NCBI GenBank assembly: GCA_036924285.1
Contig: JAYKYS010000006.1
Coordinates: 31,160,001-31,224,000, forward strand
DNA length: 64,000 nt
Direction of reading: 5' to 3'
Source of the DNA: Asterella californica
Lineage: Eukaryota; Streptophyta; Marchantiopsida; Marchantiales; Aytoniaceae
Part shown: positions 23,144 to 34,210 of the stretch, piece by piece
How the letters are laid out: each line of letters starts with the position of its first letter
Numbering within the stretch: the stretch's first letter is position 1
Position numbers and translations under genes: made by a program
The notes under the pieces: model-generated
Databases searched by the model: none
Told to the model about the DNA's origin: nothing
What the model saw: only the letters and a program-made list of their open reading frames with translations

Positions 23144-23170
23144 ACGAAACCTAAGGTTAGTAACTGTAGC

Positions 23171-23464
23171 ATGAATGCGTTTGTTGTAAAGGACTTGTTG
23201 GAGGGCCAGATGACTGTGACCTTGAGAACCACGAAGAAGACTCCAGGACTGATATTTCTACAAGTCAAAGTTGCTAACCGTGATGTTATTTTTCTTGTGG
23301 ATGCCGGAACAACCCACTCTTTCATAAGTCCGAAGTTGGTGAAGAAGTTTACGTATGATATGGACGTATGATTTGCGGTATAAGAAGTTGAAGTTCACAG
23401 AGAACTTCACGGTGTGCGTGATGGATGATATCCATGCGATTTTGGGAAACACTTTCTTGTCAAG
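23171..23464 (+). pseudogene. B1 aspartic protease N-terminal part
   Basis: The run VANRDVIFLVDAGTTHSFIS carries the protease active site as D-A-G where the family norm is D-S/T-G. ILGNTFL, from the distal part of the domain, follows in a shifted frame near 23430-23460. The segment ends at the inversion breakpoint. Confidence 0.75.
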
Positions 23465-24361
23465 GGTCCTAAACGGTGCCTCCAGCACATCTAGCGGTCC
23501 AACCGCTCGTGATGTCCGTCTGGGTCTAGGCTCCCGAACGGTTGTCTAACTTGTCATCTTGTTCCCTAGTCTTGCCCCGGTCCTTGGATCGTTCTTAAGT
23601 CCAGACGTCCAAATCTAGACTAGAACGCGCTTTGGTACTGACCCAGTCATCACCTCATGCCCCCAGAGTCTATCTGCCAAACCCTGGGGTCGGATGACTC
23701 GTCATGGTCCACCCAGGCATCGAGCCTCCCTCATATATACTTCTCGAGATCGGCGACCCCGCCCTCCTCTTTGGTCCTTGAAAATTATACCACAACCCGA
23801 TCACGAGATCGACTCTAATTCTCAGCTCGGAGGTCAATTTGAGGAGTTCTACATATCACTGAAAATCTCTCGCCGAGGTCTTTCCAATGATACCTTACTC
23901 GTCTCGAGATCTTACATGGAGCTCCGTCCACGACCTAAAACGTCACTGGAGCTCCAACACTTGACTATTTTCAAAACCTATGGTCCAGATCCAGACTCGA
24001 ACCTTGTGGTTCAGACTAGTGTCCGAACCACGGTCCGTCTGCGTCGGATCAACATCTTGGTCTCACGTCTTGGTTCTACGTCTCAGACTCACATCTCAGA
24101 CCTATGTCTCAAACTTATGTTTCGGTCCGTTTTCACACTTGCCTCCTTAGATCAACGTTCGTCTGAGGTCATCTTGGGGTAGGCCCTTATGTCTTAACGC
24201 AATGTTCCAACCTTGGTTCAAAGAACCACTTAGGGTTCATCTGATCTCGACTTCTCGGCCAAGCCGTTAAGTCCTACTCGCAGCGTTCACAACCTAATGC
24301 CAGTCCACTAGGGTTCTAGTGTTCATGTCTGTGTCCGATCTTGAGTTTCAGGGTCGTGACA
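23465..24361 (-). repeat. B1 5' LTR remainder
   Basis: On minus this is the first ~900 bases of the family B LTR, starting TGTCACGACCCTGAAAC at 24361. The missing last ~250 bases are at 22331-22583 in the opposite orientation. It holds the empty counterpart (about 24020-24045) of the site where A2 inserted in the other LTR. Confidence 0.85.
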
Positions 24362-26660
24362 AAGAAAAGACAATGTGGTTTAGGACGCCTTGAGTCACAA
24401 GGAGAAATATCTTTCATCGTCGACACGGATTTTACGAGCTATGTATTCAAAGGAGTCAGACTTGGAGAGGTAAATATGTGAAAGTTACATGGGCGATGAT
24501 CAAGCGAAGGAGTACATGGGACAGCTCAAGCAATGAGTGAAGTTGCAAAACATGCAGTTGAGACATGGATTACTCATGTTCAAACAAAGTCAGATTTATG
24601 TGGGACAAGGAAAACTTATGACTAAGTTGCTTAAAGAGTGTCATGATGTGTCCTTATTAGGCCATAAAAGAGAAAAGTTCACTTTAATAGTGATAGCTAA
24701 AAAGTTTTATTGACCTCACAAGAAAGAAGATGTTGCCCACTTTGTGAAAACATGCATAACTTGTCAAGCGAACCGGGGTTCTTATGAGAAGAAACAAGGA
24801 TTGCTTCATCCTTTTTCGATTCTAGTCAGACCTTGGGAAAGCATTAGCATCGAGTTCATTACATCTCTGTCTAACTCAAATGGAAAAAATGCAATCTTTG
24901 TGATAGTTGACGGTTTAGCAAACTAGCAAACTTTACCCTGATCTTAGATACCGCAATAGCGTCCATGACTTCTCGCTTGTTCTTATATACTTGGTGACGT
25001 TCACATGGATTATCCCGGAGTATTACTTCAGACTGAGACTCTAAGTTCACAAGTGTCTTTTGGAAAAACTTGTTTCAAAAGTTGGGGACTAAGTTAAAAT
25101 TTAGTATCACTTAAAGTATTACTTTCATCCCAAAACAGACGGACAAACGAAACGAGTTAACTCGGTTCTAAATCAAGACTTGAGGAATTATGTGATCGCG
25201 GACCAAAGTGATTGGGTGGAGTGGCTCAGCCTTACAGAGCATTGCTACAACTCCATGAAGCATTCAACGATCGATGAAACGTCTTTCTTGTTAGCTTACG
25301 GACGTGAGCCAGAAAGGCCTCTTGACTTTGACTATTGTAAAGAGTTATACATCGGCACGACCAAGAACACGACAAACATCGGCTGAAGAGTTGGTGGTAA
25401 GAATGCATTGGCGCGAGGAACAAGTGAGAAAGAATCTCGAGAAGACGCAACAACGTTACACAAAGCAGGTAAACAAGCATCATCGACAAGTGAAGTTTCA
25501 AGTGGGCGAAGTAGTATGGTTGAGTATGAAAAACTTCACCCTTTCGGAAGGAATTTTGATGAACTCCTCGTCAAAATTCGCGTGATCTTTTGTCATTGTC
25601 AAGAATATGCACTAAGATGTCTATACTTTTGATCTTTCTCCCGAGTGGCAGTTGCATCTGACCTTCCATGTTCCTTTATTTATGAAGTACTTCAAGAATG
25701 ACTTGCGATCGGAGCGCAAGCAAGTTCTCATACCTCAACCTGATGTCATACAAGGTGAAGCATAATACGAGATGGAGACTATTTTGCGACCGCGGCGTAA
25801 ATCCAACCGAACGGAGTACTTGGTCAAATGGCGTGGATGTCATTTGAAGGAAGCAACTTGCGTGCTTGAGGAAGATCTGGAACATGCAAATGAAGTATTG
25901 GATCTCTTCAAATGACGACAAGGACAGCAAGGATGTTAGCAAGATGAGGACATCTGCTTCCAGCGAGGAGTGAAAAAATGACAAACCACACGAATAGCAA
26001 CTTGAGACAATTTGAGCCAATGGACTTTGTAGCTTTGACGTAGATTTTGTAGAAATAAAGAATTTGTTTCTTGGAAATTGTCTAAGTGTACTGGTAGTGC
26101 TTGGCTATGACTAGTTCTGATCAGATGCATAGGATGTTGTCAAGAGGAGGAACGAAGTGCACTCAAAGAAAGCGAGTTGGTTTGGATGAGCATATAAATC
26201 AAGACTAAGTCTTGATGTCAAGACTTAGGGTTATCGTAGCGTTAGCAAAGCAAGTGTGAATGGTTTACACTTGTCTTGGGGCTTGGGGTGATCTTGCATT
26301 GCAATTTTCTAACTGCAAGGTAAACTTAGTCGTGCGTCTAAGTCAGATCAAGTTGCGACCTCGATAGTGAGCTCGGGAGACCCAGTAAATAGATGTGAAT
26401 ACTTATAAGTTAGCAAGTTAGAGTCTTAAGTAGAACGTTTAGAAATTGTCAACTAGTTTCGTTTAAGGATGGTCAAAAAGGTTAGGCTTACCCCAGACTC
26501 GTTGGAATTGTCTAAGTGTTCTAGCGAGGACATAAGACTCAAGCCAAGAAGAGAATTGCTTGTTAGCTACCAGAACATAATTCTGGCACCAAGGGGTTGG
26601 CTACTCATTGTTAACTTGACGTTAACTTAAGGAGTATTGTTGATGAAGGCATCAACCTCC
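24362..26660 (+). pseudogene. B0 integrase and chromodomain (broken)
   Basis: This continues the B0 pol after the B1 insertion, resuming in GKDNV...DAL at the RNase H end. The integrase zinc-binding region is recognisable as CITCQANRGSYEKKQGLLHP, the core as RPWESISIEFITSLSNS and VIADQSDWVEWLSLTEHCYN, and the tail as VKFQVGEVVWLSMKNFTLSE. The chromodomain (25765-25916) reads TEYLVKWRGCHLKEATCVLE and ends DLFK, with a TAA just inside its start. Many stops; collinear with B1 19296-20850. Confidence 0.85.
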
Positions 26661-26674
26661 AAAGTAGGGGTGAA
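26661..26674 (+). other. B0 polypurine tract
   Basis: AAAGTAGGGGTGAA directly precedes the 3' LTR and matches the tract of B1 on the other strand. Confidence 0.75.
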
Positions 26675-27791
26675 TGTCGCAATCCTCAATCTCAATATCA
26701 GATGCAGACACAAGCAACAGAACTCTAGTGGACTTGCGCTAAGTTGTGAACGAGTATGACTTAACGGCTTGATCGAGAAGTCGAGAATAGAAGAACCCTA
26801 AGTGGTTCTCTGAACCAAGGTTGGAATGTTGGGTTAGGACGTAGAGGCCTATCCCAAAGAGACCCCAGACAAATGCTAACCTAAGAGAGTAAGTCTAAAA
26901 ACGACCGAAATGTAAGTCTGAGACGTAGATCTAAGGCGTAAGTCCGAGACGTGGATCCGAAACATAGGTCAGAGACATAGACCAAAATGTGGGTCTGAGA
27001 TGTGGGTCTAGACGCTGGTCTGAACCACGGGGTCTCAGTCTGACGTTGGATCATGATTTCTTGAAAAAATATTAACTATTGGAGCTCTAGCGACGTTTTG
27101 GATCGTGGACGGAGCTCCACATAAGATCTCGAGGCAAGTAATGTATCGTTGGAAAGGTCTCGGCGAGAGCTTTCCAGTGATATCAAGAACTCCTCGAACT
27201 GACATTGTAGTTAAGAATTATGGCCAATCTTGTGATCGTGTTGTAGTATAATGATCAAAGAGGAAGACGGGGTCGTCGATCTCCAGAAGTATATATGAAG
27301 GGGACTCGATGCCTGGGTGGGTCAAGACGAGTCACGCGATCCCATAGTTCAGCGGGCGGACTCTAGGGGCATGAGATGATGACATGACCAGTACCAAGAC
27401 GCGTTCTGATCCAGACTTGGACGTCTGGACTTAGGAACGACCCAATGGCTGGGCAAGACTAGGTTAATGAGACGGCGGGTTAGACCACCGTTCGGGAGCC
27501 AAGGTCCAGATGGACATCACGGACGGTTGCACCGCTAGGTGTGCTGAAGGTACTGTTTAAGACCCTGGACTTTATGGGAAGTCCGCCCCAAGTCATGTTG
27601 GGTGTAGCTCGGGACTTAAGGAATGTTGAGCTTGAGAGTTAGAGACACGGTTCGGCTCCGGTCAGGACCAAACGAGATAAAAATAAGTGGTGCATGCATG
27701 TGTGATTCTGGTTTGCAAGTTAGCGTTATGAGTTTCATGACCTACTGAACAAGAGCTTCCGCTGGTGCAACAAGATGGTAGGTGTGCAAAA
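26675..27791 (+). repeat. B0 3' LTR, full length
   Basis: Starts TGTCGCAATCC, ends GGTGTGCAAAA, 1117 bases, followed by ATTAG. This is the only uninterrupted family B LTR in the window. Its final bases are AA, not CA. Confidence 0.85.
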
Positions 27792-27796
27792 ATTAG

Positions 27797-28740
27797 AGCG
27801 TTATGGCTCCCACTGACTATATTCTCTATAGCGATGAGGTTCCGTCTAGGCTTGGTCCACTTTGTTGCTTCGGCATTGTCCACCTGCGAGTGCGGTGTCT
27901 CGGTAGTGCTAACTGACCAAGGCATAGAGTTTTTTGGGGAGTTTCAGACCTTATGTGATCAGACATTGATTGACCATCATACTACATTTGGAGATCATCT
28001 CGAGACAGATGGTTTGGCAAAGAGAGTTGTTCAAACAATGAACAGAGATGACACAAGTATGGCTTGCAGAAGAGACATTTAGAAGATTGACTATGAAATC
28101 AATGTAGCCGATCAACATAATTGACATCTTTTTCATTGTACTTTCTGCTCTATGGTAGAGAATCATATTTACTTACGACCATTCGTCGTGATTTTGTTGA
28201 GGTTCTAGATCTTCATGACTCAAACATGTGGGTGAGAGCACGTTCTCAATGTGTAGAGGTGTTTCAGAGAGTTATGCCGATGGAGTTTGAGAACTTTGTA
28301 ATTGCTCAACATCGAGAGACGTTGCAACACTATCCGAGGAGGAGGTTATTGATCGTCCATGTGGAGGTTTCATCCTAGTGATTATGTGTAGTAGACTACA
28401 TTGACAACCTTGGATGTTGTCATACGGCGCATTATCTTTTTTGTGTGTGAGGTGTTATCTTTTGAGGTCCTCATGTTAGAGGATAGTAATGGTGTTGTTT
28501 GAAAGGATCATGTGCGTAATTTGGGCATTATATCATATTCCAAACATCAATGGTACAATGGATCCAAGCTTAGCAATAATGCAAGTTGGCTTGAGATGCA
28601 TGGTATGTGGATATGCTAGTGGATCAACTAGCATGTTATTATGTGATGGTTGTTCGAGAGGATGGCACATATCGTGTTTGACTATCTTTCGACGTAGTCC
28701 GTCCAGGATGATGAATCTGTCACAGTGGATATAGCAAGGT
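27797..28740 (+). pseudogene. Gypsy integrase fragment ending in a PHD-type zinc finger (broken)
   Basis: The first part encodes an integrase core: VVLTDQGIEFFGEFQTLCDQ, then DHLETDGLAKRVVQT. A distal part reads FLLYGRESYLLTTIRRDFVE and MPMEFENFVIAQHRETLQHY. After a further decayed stretch, 28489-28734 gives INGTMDPSLAIMQVGLRCMV and CMVCGYASGSTSMLLCDGCS followed by RGWHISCL. That is C-X2-C ... C-D-X-C-X4-H-X2-C, the first seven ligands of a PHD finger; the last C-X2-C is lost. I recall similar PHD-tailed gypsy polyproteins from green algae. Stops and frameshifts show it is dead. B0 inserted at or near its left end. Confidence 0.7.
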
Positions 28741-30159
28741 GGCTGATTTGACCTTCACGTTATATGGATTCCAAATAGGTGATTAACAATAAGATGACGT
28801 AGCACCTGACCTCTTGATCTTTGCACCCACGAATGTGCATATTGAACTTAGTTGAGATATATGACTATCTAGCATTATAGAGATCTAACCGTCATCTAAG
28901 GTGACAATTGTGATGCACTTGTGTATGTGTATGACATCATATGTATGTTGTCTTTACGAATCGTTTGGTCAGACAGCGTTGTATGATTTATATGAACACG
29001 ACAAGTGTCACGCCATGTGTAGCGACTTTGCTAGTTAGCAGAATCAATGGTAGCTAGTTCTGTTAAGGCCGTTAGTGTTGTTATGAGAAGTTCTTGATCT
29101 GGATCCCTTTGGGGAGTATAGTGTGAGATAAGAACTTGTAAGTTCATTTGAGTTGAGTCTTCGAGCTCTTGGCTATGTTAGATGAGGTGAGTGAGAGTAA
29201 CATTGATTCTCTGATGCGTAAAGTGGGTTTAGCTTGACTAGAGTGATCTTTGTGTTACTGGTTAGCATTTCAATATGGATGAATAGAAAATTATAGTAGT
29301 ACATTAATGTATGCATAACATCATATGTATCTTATGTCGTTTGATCGGACAGCGATGTATGATGTGTATGTCAATGTCTATGATGTGTATGTCTATGATA
29401 TCCATGTAAGACGTCACATGTCATACATGCGCATCAACACTCTGACCCACTCGACATCGATCTTTTGACATCAACATTAGCCGCTTAATATCTGTCTACA
29501 ACAACACCGCATCAGTCATTATCTCGTCATATTCAAAAGCTTTGTTCTTCAATTCCTCACGAACATAAGCAGATACTCCTGGCTTCCAGCCTTCTTTTAA
29601 CGAAGGCTTTATCCGGGGATAAGATAACCATGCCAGTGGTTTCAAACTGACTTTGTTGGTCCTTCTTCTAGAAATGGCTGACATGTCTACATCATGTTAG
29701 CATAAAAAACATGTCAGTATCATGTCATCTCTCGCTAACACATCAATGTTTGAGTCCAATCAACACCACCGTGTTAGCAGACTACCACCTCAACACAATA
29801 CACCATCAACAATGTCACATCAGCAAAATTAGCACATTTATATTTATCACATCCATTTTGATCGCTTCTATGTTAGCAAAAGTATATTTTCAAACTATCA
29901 ATTTGTAAAACCTACTTTTTTGCCTTAGCTACTCGGCAAGACTTACACATGGTATTGCCAAATACTTGTTTGGAGCAAGTTGGAAAATTTTCAGTCTAAA
30001 CAATCCAAAACAAGAAACATAATGTCATATAGACCATTATCATCATGAATCAATTATTCAGATTAAAACAAACTCTTGCCGCTCTCTCTCGAAACCTCTC
30101 ATAACATCAATTAAAATATTCTCACCAAGTTATATGGAGAATCGCTCACACTATACTGG
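28741..30159. other. Stretch without a recognisable gene
   Basis: AT-rich sequence with recurring short motifs: CATCATATGTAT with CAGACAGCG/CGGACAGCG near 28940 and 29310, and several GTTAGCA/GCTAACA copies between 29690 and 29875. These could be subterminal repeats of a DNA transposon, but no terminal inverted repeats or transposase were found. Confidence 0.4.
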
Positions 30160-30833
30160 TTATAAACAATATTCGTTCACTTGGGATCTTAATTTTGACT
30201 CTCTTATTAAATGATACTTCTCCTGCTTGAATTTAATAATATCTTTAATTTTACGGTACACTTCCTTGAACTGACATACACAGACGCATTTCAAATCCAA
30301 AATACTACTCGTATTTTTGGAAGTGTCCGAACACAAAGCTAAAGCAAGGGAAGAGGAGCAGACCAGCCATGCTAGTGAGAATCCAACTACAACAAAATAG
30401 TAAAAGTAGAAAAACCACAATGTAATGATTAACCAACGGATGTAAAGACCTCATCAAGCCTTACAAGGGAAAGAAGGACCCGAAGGACCAAGCAACCAAT
30501 GTCTCGAAGGGAGGAAGAACATCAAGGTTAAATCTCGCTATCAATAGTTCTAAAGTCGTCTCTAAAAACATTACACACCGGTAATCAAAACTCTTGCATA
30601 CAACATGTGCACATGAAGTAGCATCACCTACTGCAATTGCTCTCTTGTGGACCGTGCTTGCTAAACTCGCTGTCAAAAAACGTAGTTTGTTGTCGTTTCA
30701 TCTTTCTGACATTGTTTGAGATAAAATTTTTGATGACAGCTTTTTTTTAGATGATTTTGTTATTTTCTCACATCAGTCTCACATTTGTGTGACTTCATTT
30801 TTGTTGACTTTTCTGTCATAATATGCTATAATT
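30160..30833. other. Unassigned stretch with two minus-strand open frames
   Basis: Minus-strand frames at 30461-30676 (71 codons) and 30160-30420 (86 codons, with a hydrophobic start FFYFYYFVVVGFSLAWLVC) lie end to end. Neither resembles a family I know, neither is long enough to stand out by chance, and no splice joins are evident. Confidence 0.3.
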
Positions 30834-31055
30834 GTGTCGTATTGGCTGCAGATGTCTCGCTACGATCGTGATCGTGAGGCAGCACTCGCCACAGTGAAAG
30901 CTACATTGTTCGCATCTCTTGATGTTGAGCAGAAAGAGAGAATCACAACAGCTACAATAGGTATGGTGGAGGTGTCACATCATGCCTCGGATGAGCAAAC
31001 TAATGATTCCTCTTCCTCTTCGTTGGATGGTGAGGGATCGTCAAATCAGAGGTGA
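30834..31055 (+). CDS. Hypothetical short ORF, acidic and Ser-rich C-terminus
   Basis: This 73-codon frame starts MSYWLQMSRYDRDREAALAT and ends in an acidic, serine-rich stretch (SSSSSLDGEGSSNQR). A second Met in MSRYDRDRE may be the true start. A further frame at about 31355-31489, directly after a TTGCAG acceptor-like site, encodes DESMTYQVWLTNVTYVIGSL and an acidic end, and could be a second exon or a remnant. I recognise no family. It could equally be part of a decayed transposon. Confidence 0.2.
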   Translation: MSYWLQMSRYDRDREAALATVKATLFASLDVEQKERITTATIGMVEVSHHASDEQTNDSSSSSLDGEGSSNQR

Positions 31056-31559
31056 AAGAAGACTCAAAATGACATTACAAAGATGCAAGAGGACATTGTG
31101 AGTAACCTTAGACTAAAAGCGTACGGAACTGAGTTTGTTTTATGTTTTCTTTATGTACTAACATGATATGATCTTGGCTATGTGTGATTATCCATATCAA
31201 AGAGTTGCAAGCTGCCATAGCAATACAAAGAGCTTTGTTGACAAATCTGGTCATCTCGAACAAAAAAACCCGTTCGACATAGATGACTTTTGGTTATTCT
31301 TCTTTGATATGTGCCACTTTTTCTTCCAATGTGTGTAAGTGTTGGTTGTTGCAGGATGAAAGCATGACATATCAAGTTTGGTTGACTAATGTAACATATG
31401 TTATCGGGTCATTGTTCATGACTTCAACTACACGGATAAAGATGGACGGTTCAAACAAGGAGGATGAGGAGGACATGCCTGTGGGGTAGGCTGAGGAGGT
31501 TTCATATGAGGAGGTGGAAGAATAACTTCCTCCAGCAAAGATGAAGAGTAAGACATAAG

Positions 31560-32590
31560 GTTGTTGTGAGGAAGATGTATGAAGCAAGGAGGGATTTATG
31601 TAGTCAGAGTTATATGCTTATGTATATCATGTACAAAATATCTATTGTATTTTGCCGTTTAGCTTTTGATGTTTCTAGACCATTGAGTGTATGAGTATAG
31701 TATGTGTCTCTTTTCCCGAATGTATTTTGTGTGGATAAATCTCTGAAAATATAGTGGCATATGCACACGTAGTAAGATGTGAGAAACAAGTTGAACTGTT
31801 ATGGGATCACGTGTTGGTTATTGTAGCAAGACCATGTGAAAAAATGTCAAACATGAAGTGTGGAAAAACACGTTTGAAACTGCAATCGAAATGTTGTGAT
31901 ATCCAAACATTAAGTTGTCAAAATAGTTGTTGTAGTAGTATCAAATAATTATCGAAATTGACATGGAACTCCATGTCTAAATTATTGTCGAAATGCATGC
32001 TTGTCATATATTGTTGTCAAACTACCATGATGTATCATATGTAAACATGTCATAAATGTTAATGTTATAATACTATCTCAATATCATCTAAAAGGTTATC
32101 ATACAATTGTTGTCGCATATCTGTCTGACTCTCACATTAAACTTTGTCGAAACAATGTTATCGGACATACTATGGGAGTGTTGTCGTATTTAGTGTAGAA
32201 AATTAGTGGAGAATCCGTCGAAGTGGTGTCAGAATCTTGTCAGAAAGGTTGTATATTTTGACGTGTTTGATAAAAATCAACAATTTTGTCTATATACTCT
32301 CTGGCATGTTTATTGTCTTTTTCATGTTGATCGATTGTTACAACTTTTAGACTGCATCCAAACATGTGTCCGACATCATTCAGACGAGCCATTTCAGATG
32401 GTTTATTAAGACATCATTCTTGCATAAGTACGACATGTATTAAGACACTTTTCTCACATCGTTCATACAACACTCAAATGAGTTGTCACAAATGATTAAA
32501 TGTTTTCATAATATCTATCGATCTAGATGCTAGAAATGGTCTGATATGTAATAGTGTTCATAGCTCGCATTGGGTGAACCTCATTGGATG
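31560..32590. other. Stretch without a gene; TTGTCGAAA/TTGTCAAA motifs
   Basis: No coding stretch is convincing. Short motifs of the type TTGTCGAAA, TTGTCAAA and TTGTCGTA recur between 31850 and 32290, reminiscent of subterminal repeats of DNA transposons, but no terminal repeats or duplication were found. Confidence 0.35.
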
Positions 32591-32591
32591 T

Positions 32592-32744
32592 AAAATAACA
32601 ACAAATGTTAGTTTGCACATATGGATATGATGGCTGAGTGTGAGCCTCATCCAGCCAACCTTGATAAGCATTAAATAACAACTTACTGTTATTTCACACT
32701 AGATCACCTTAGCCATATACCTAATGACAACTTGTTGTTATTTT
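32592..32744. repeat. Small hairpin/MITE-like element
   Basis: AAAATAACAACA at 32592-32603 is the exact inverse of TGTTGTTATTTT at 32733-32744. A second inverted pair, AAATAACA and TGTTATTT, lies inside near 32674-32698. The size (about 150 bases) and AT-richness suit a small non-autonomous element; no target duplication was confirmed. Confidence 0.4.
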
Positions 32745-34210
32745 GGAAGATTAAGGTTACACTCAACGAAGTCACCGACTCTTCTTGATGCTAAGAAAAA
32801 ATTATTGATATCAGTTCTTGATACCTGATATCCTACTTTATCTCTACCTAACAAGATCAAATTCATCTAAATCCGAGCTTGTATGAATATGCAAGCAAAG
32901 TGCACTTCTGGCTGAGGAAAAGAAGCAAACAAACATTTAAATAAATCACAAATTTATCATTAGCAACTGGCTCACAACTTCCTTGAAAATATTTAGTGAA
33001 AAATACATTAGCAACATGGAGTAAAGAGTAAACTTACGGATAATTGTTGCTCGACTGGGTTTGAAAATACATTTTAGAGAGTGACCGAATTTTCTAAATT
33101 TACTTGACTAAAGTTAAATTGCTAAAATTAAAAACCACTTGGTTCACTTGATAAAACATGGTAAATGCAGTTATAGAAAACCCATAAGCAATTCGAGCAG
33201 ACTGAGACTTTTCATGGTATAAAGACATTTGTCTTCCACTTAATTAATATGAAATTGAAAAAATTATCGATAAAATCCGTTTGGGTGAAAACTTTAAATT
33301 TACAATTATTACACAATTTTACTAGCGCCTTCAACCTGATAGGTGAAAAGCGACTGAGCTTTTATCAAATAGATTAAAATTTCACTTGAAGACACTTCTC
33401 GATGAGAGTTATATAAAGAAGTCAAAATCAGTCCAGTTCAAGATAATATGGCCAAGTTATGACCTGTATAAATACTGAAAAAATCCAAGTGAAAGAAATG
33501 ATAAAGAATTAAGACGGCGGTTGCAAATAGGAAATAATAATTGAAAAGAATCTTTTGATATCCATCCAAAGAGTTTTACAAAGATAAGATATAAAAAATT
33601 AATCAGAGTTCAACGAGTTTTCGTCAAAGTGAGTTAACATTGAAATGCTTTTGACCACACATATCCGACTAGATCAAAATCAGTTCAATTTTAGCTTGCT
33701 CGACAGATTATCAGTTTAAAGACAAGTAAACAACATATAATGTATCTTAAATCAAGTCGCCTAAGAATGGAACTGGAAATATATACCTTTAGTATAACAT
33801 AATAAGAAGATAATAGATGATAAATAGATGTATGTTGGAAAATAATGTGAATCTAAAGCAAAAAACACTGTTTAATATTTAGACATTTTATGGATTAAAG
33901 CTTCGTTATGAAGATGCATAAAGCACTATCCGGTTGAGAGGTTTTTTGTTTTACGAGTAGTTATAGTGATATCAAAAGCCACAATATACGATTTAATTTT
34001 CATTTCAACATAAGTGTCAATAAGATAATAAGATTCTGCTGAAGAGATAATTAAAAGTACTTTTGATTTCATTTAGGAGGTGAAAACATATTTTTATATA
34101 TAGAGTATAGAATGCAGATAGAGACATGACAACATAATCAAATGATAGCATATCAATAAAAGCTCGAAGATATATCATCGTCTCGTGAGTACATTGATAT
34201 CACAAAAGCA
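32745..34210. other. AT-rich stretch without a gene
   Basis: Very AT-rich, with no open frame above about 60 codons and no recognisable motif. Confidence 0.5.

Larger units (their letters stand above)
22331..23464 (+). mobile_element. Inverted internal block of B1: LTR end, primer site, gag remnant, zinc knuckle, protease
   Basis: The block reads on plus inside a minus-strand element. It contains the last ~250 bases of the LTR (22331-22583), the primer-binding site, a gag start, a WWTAYRDEHALTVSTLG remnant, a CCHC knuckle and the protease N-terminus. Turning it over would place protease before the pol at 22330 and LTR end before the LTR remainder at 23465, giving a normal element. No other partner for the two cut ends is present. 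I therefore infer an inversion of about 1.13 kb after insertion. Confidence 0.7.
8471..24361 (-). mobile_element. Chromovirus B1 (nested in B0, contains an inversion and element A2)
   Basis: A minus-strand chromovirus inserted in the RNase H region of B0. From low to high coordinates: 3' LTR 8471-9304 plus 18282-18565 (split by A2), chromodomain, integrase, RNase H, RT, then an inverted block 22331-23464 holding protease start, gag, primer-binding site and LTR end, then the rest of the 5' LTR 23465-24361. Flanks GAGAA (8466-8470) and AAGAA (24362-24366) form an imperfect 5-base target duplication, and the B0 RNase H frame continues across it. The family is shared with B0. Confidence 0.8.
5702..27791 (+). 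mobile_element. Chromovirus B0 (outer element, interrupted by B1)
   Basis: A plus-strand Ty3/gypsy chromovirus: 5' LTR 5702-6141, gag and pol to 8470, then a break filled by element B1 (8471-24361), then pol continuing at 24362 with integrase, chromodomain, polypurine tract and 3' LTR 26675-27791. ATTAG directly precedes the 5' LTR (5697-5701) and directly follows the 3' LTR (27792-27796), a perfect 5-base target duplication that proves the two halves are one element. Its 5' LTR and its gag/protease both carry internal deletions, and frames are broken by many stops. Confidence 0.85.

Noticed and set aside
23694..24182. 162-codon plus-strand frame
   Set aside because: It lies entirely in the inverted family B LTR, and equivalent LTR copies do not keep it open.
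22331..24361. An independent plus-strand element inserted in B1
   Set aside because: There is no second LTR, no duplication at its ends, and its parts are exactly those missing from B1; an inversion explains it with one event.
29440..32520. A DNA transposon bounded by GTTAGCA and TTGTCGAAA motif clusters
   Set aside because: The two clusters are not inverted versions of each other, and no terminal repeat, target duplication or transposase was found.
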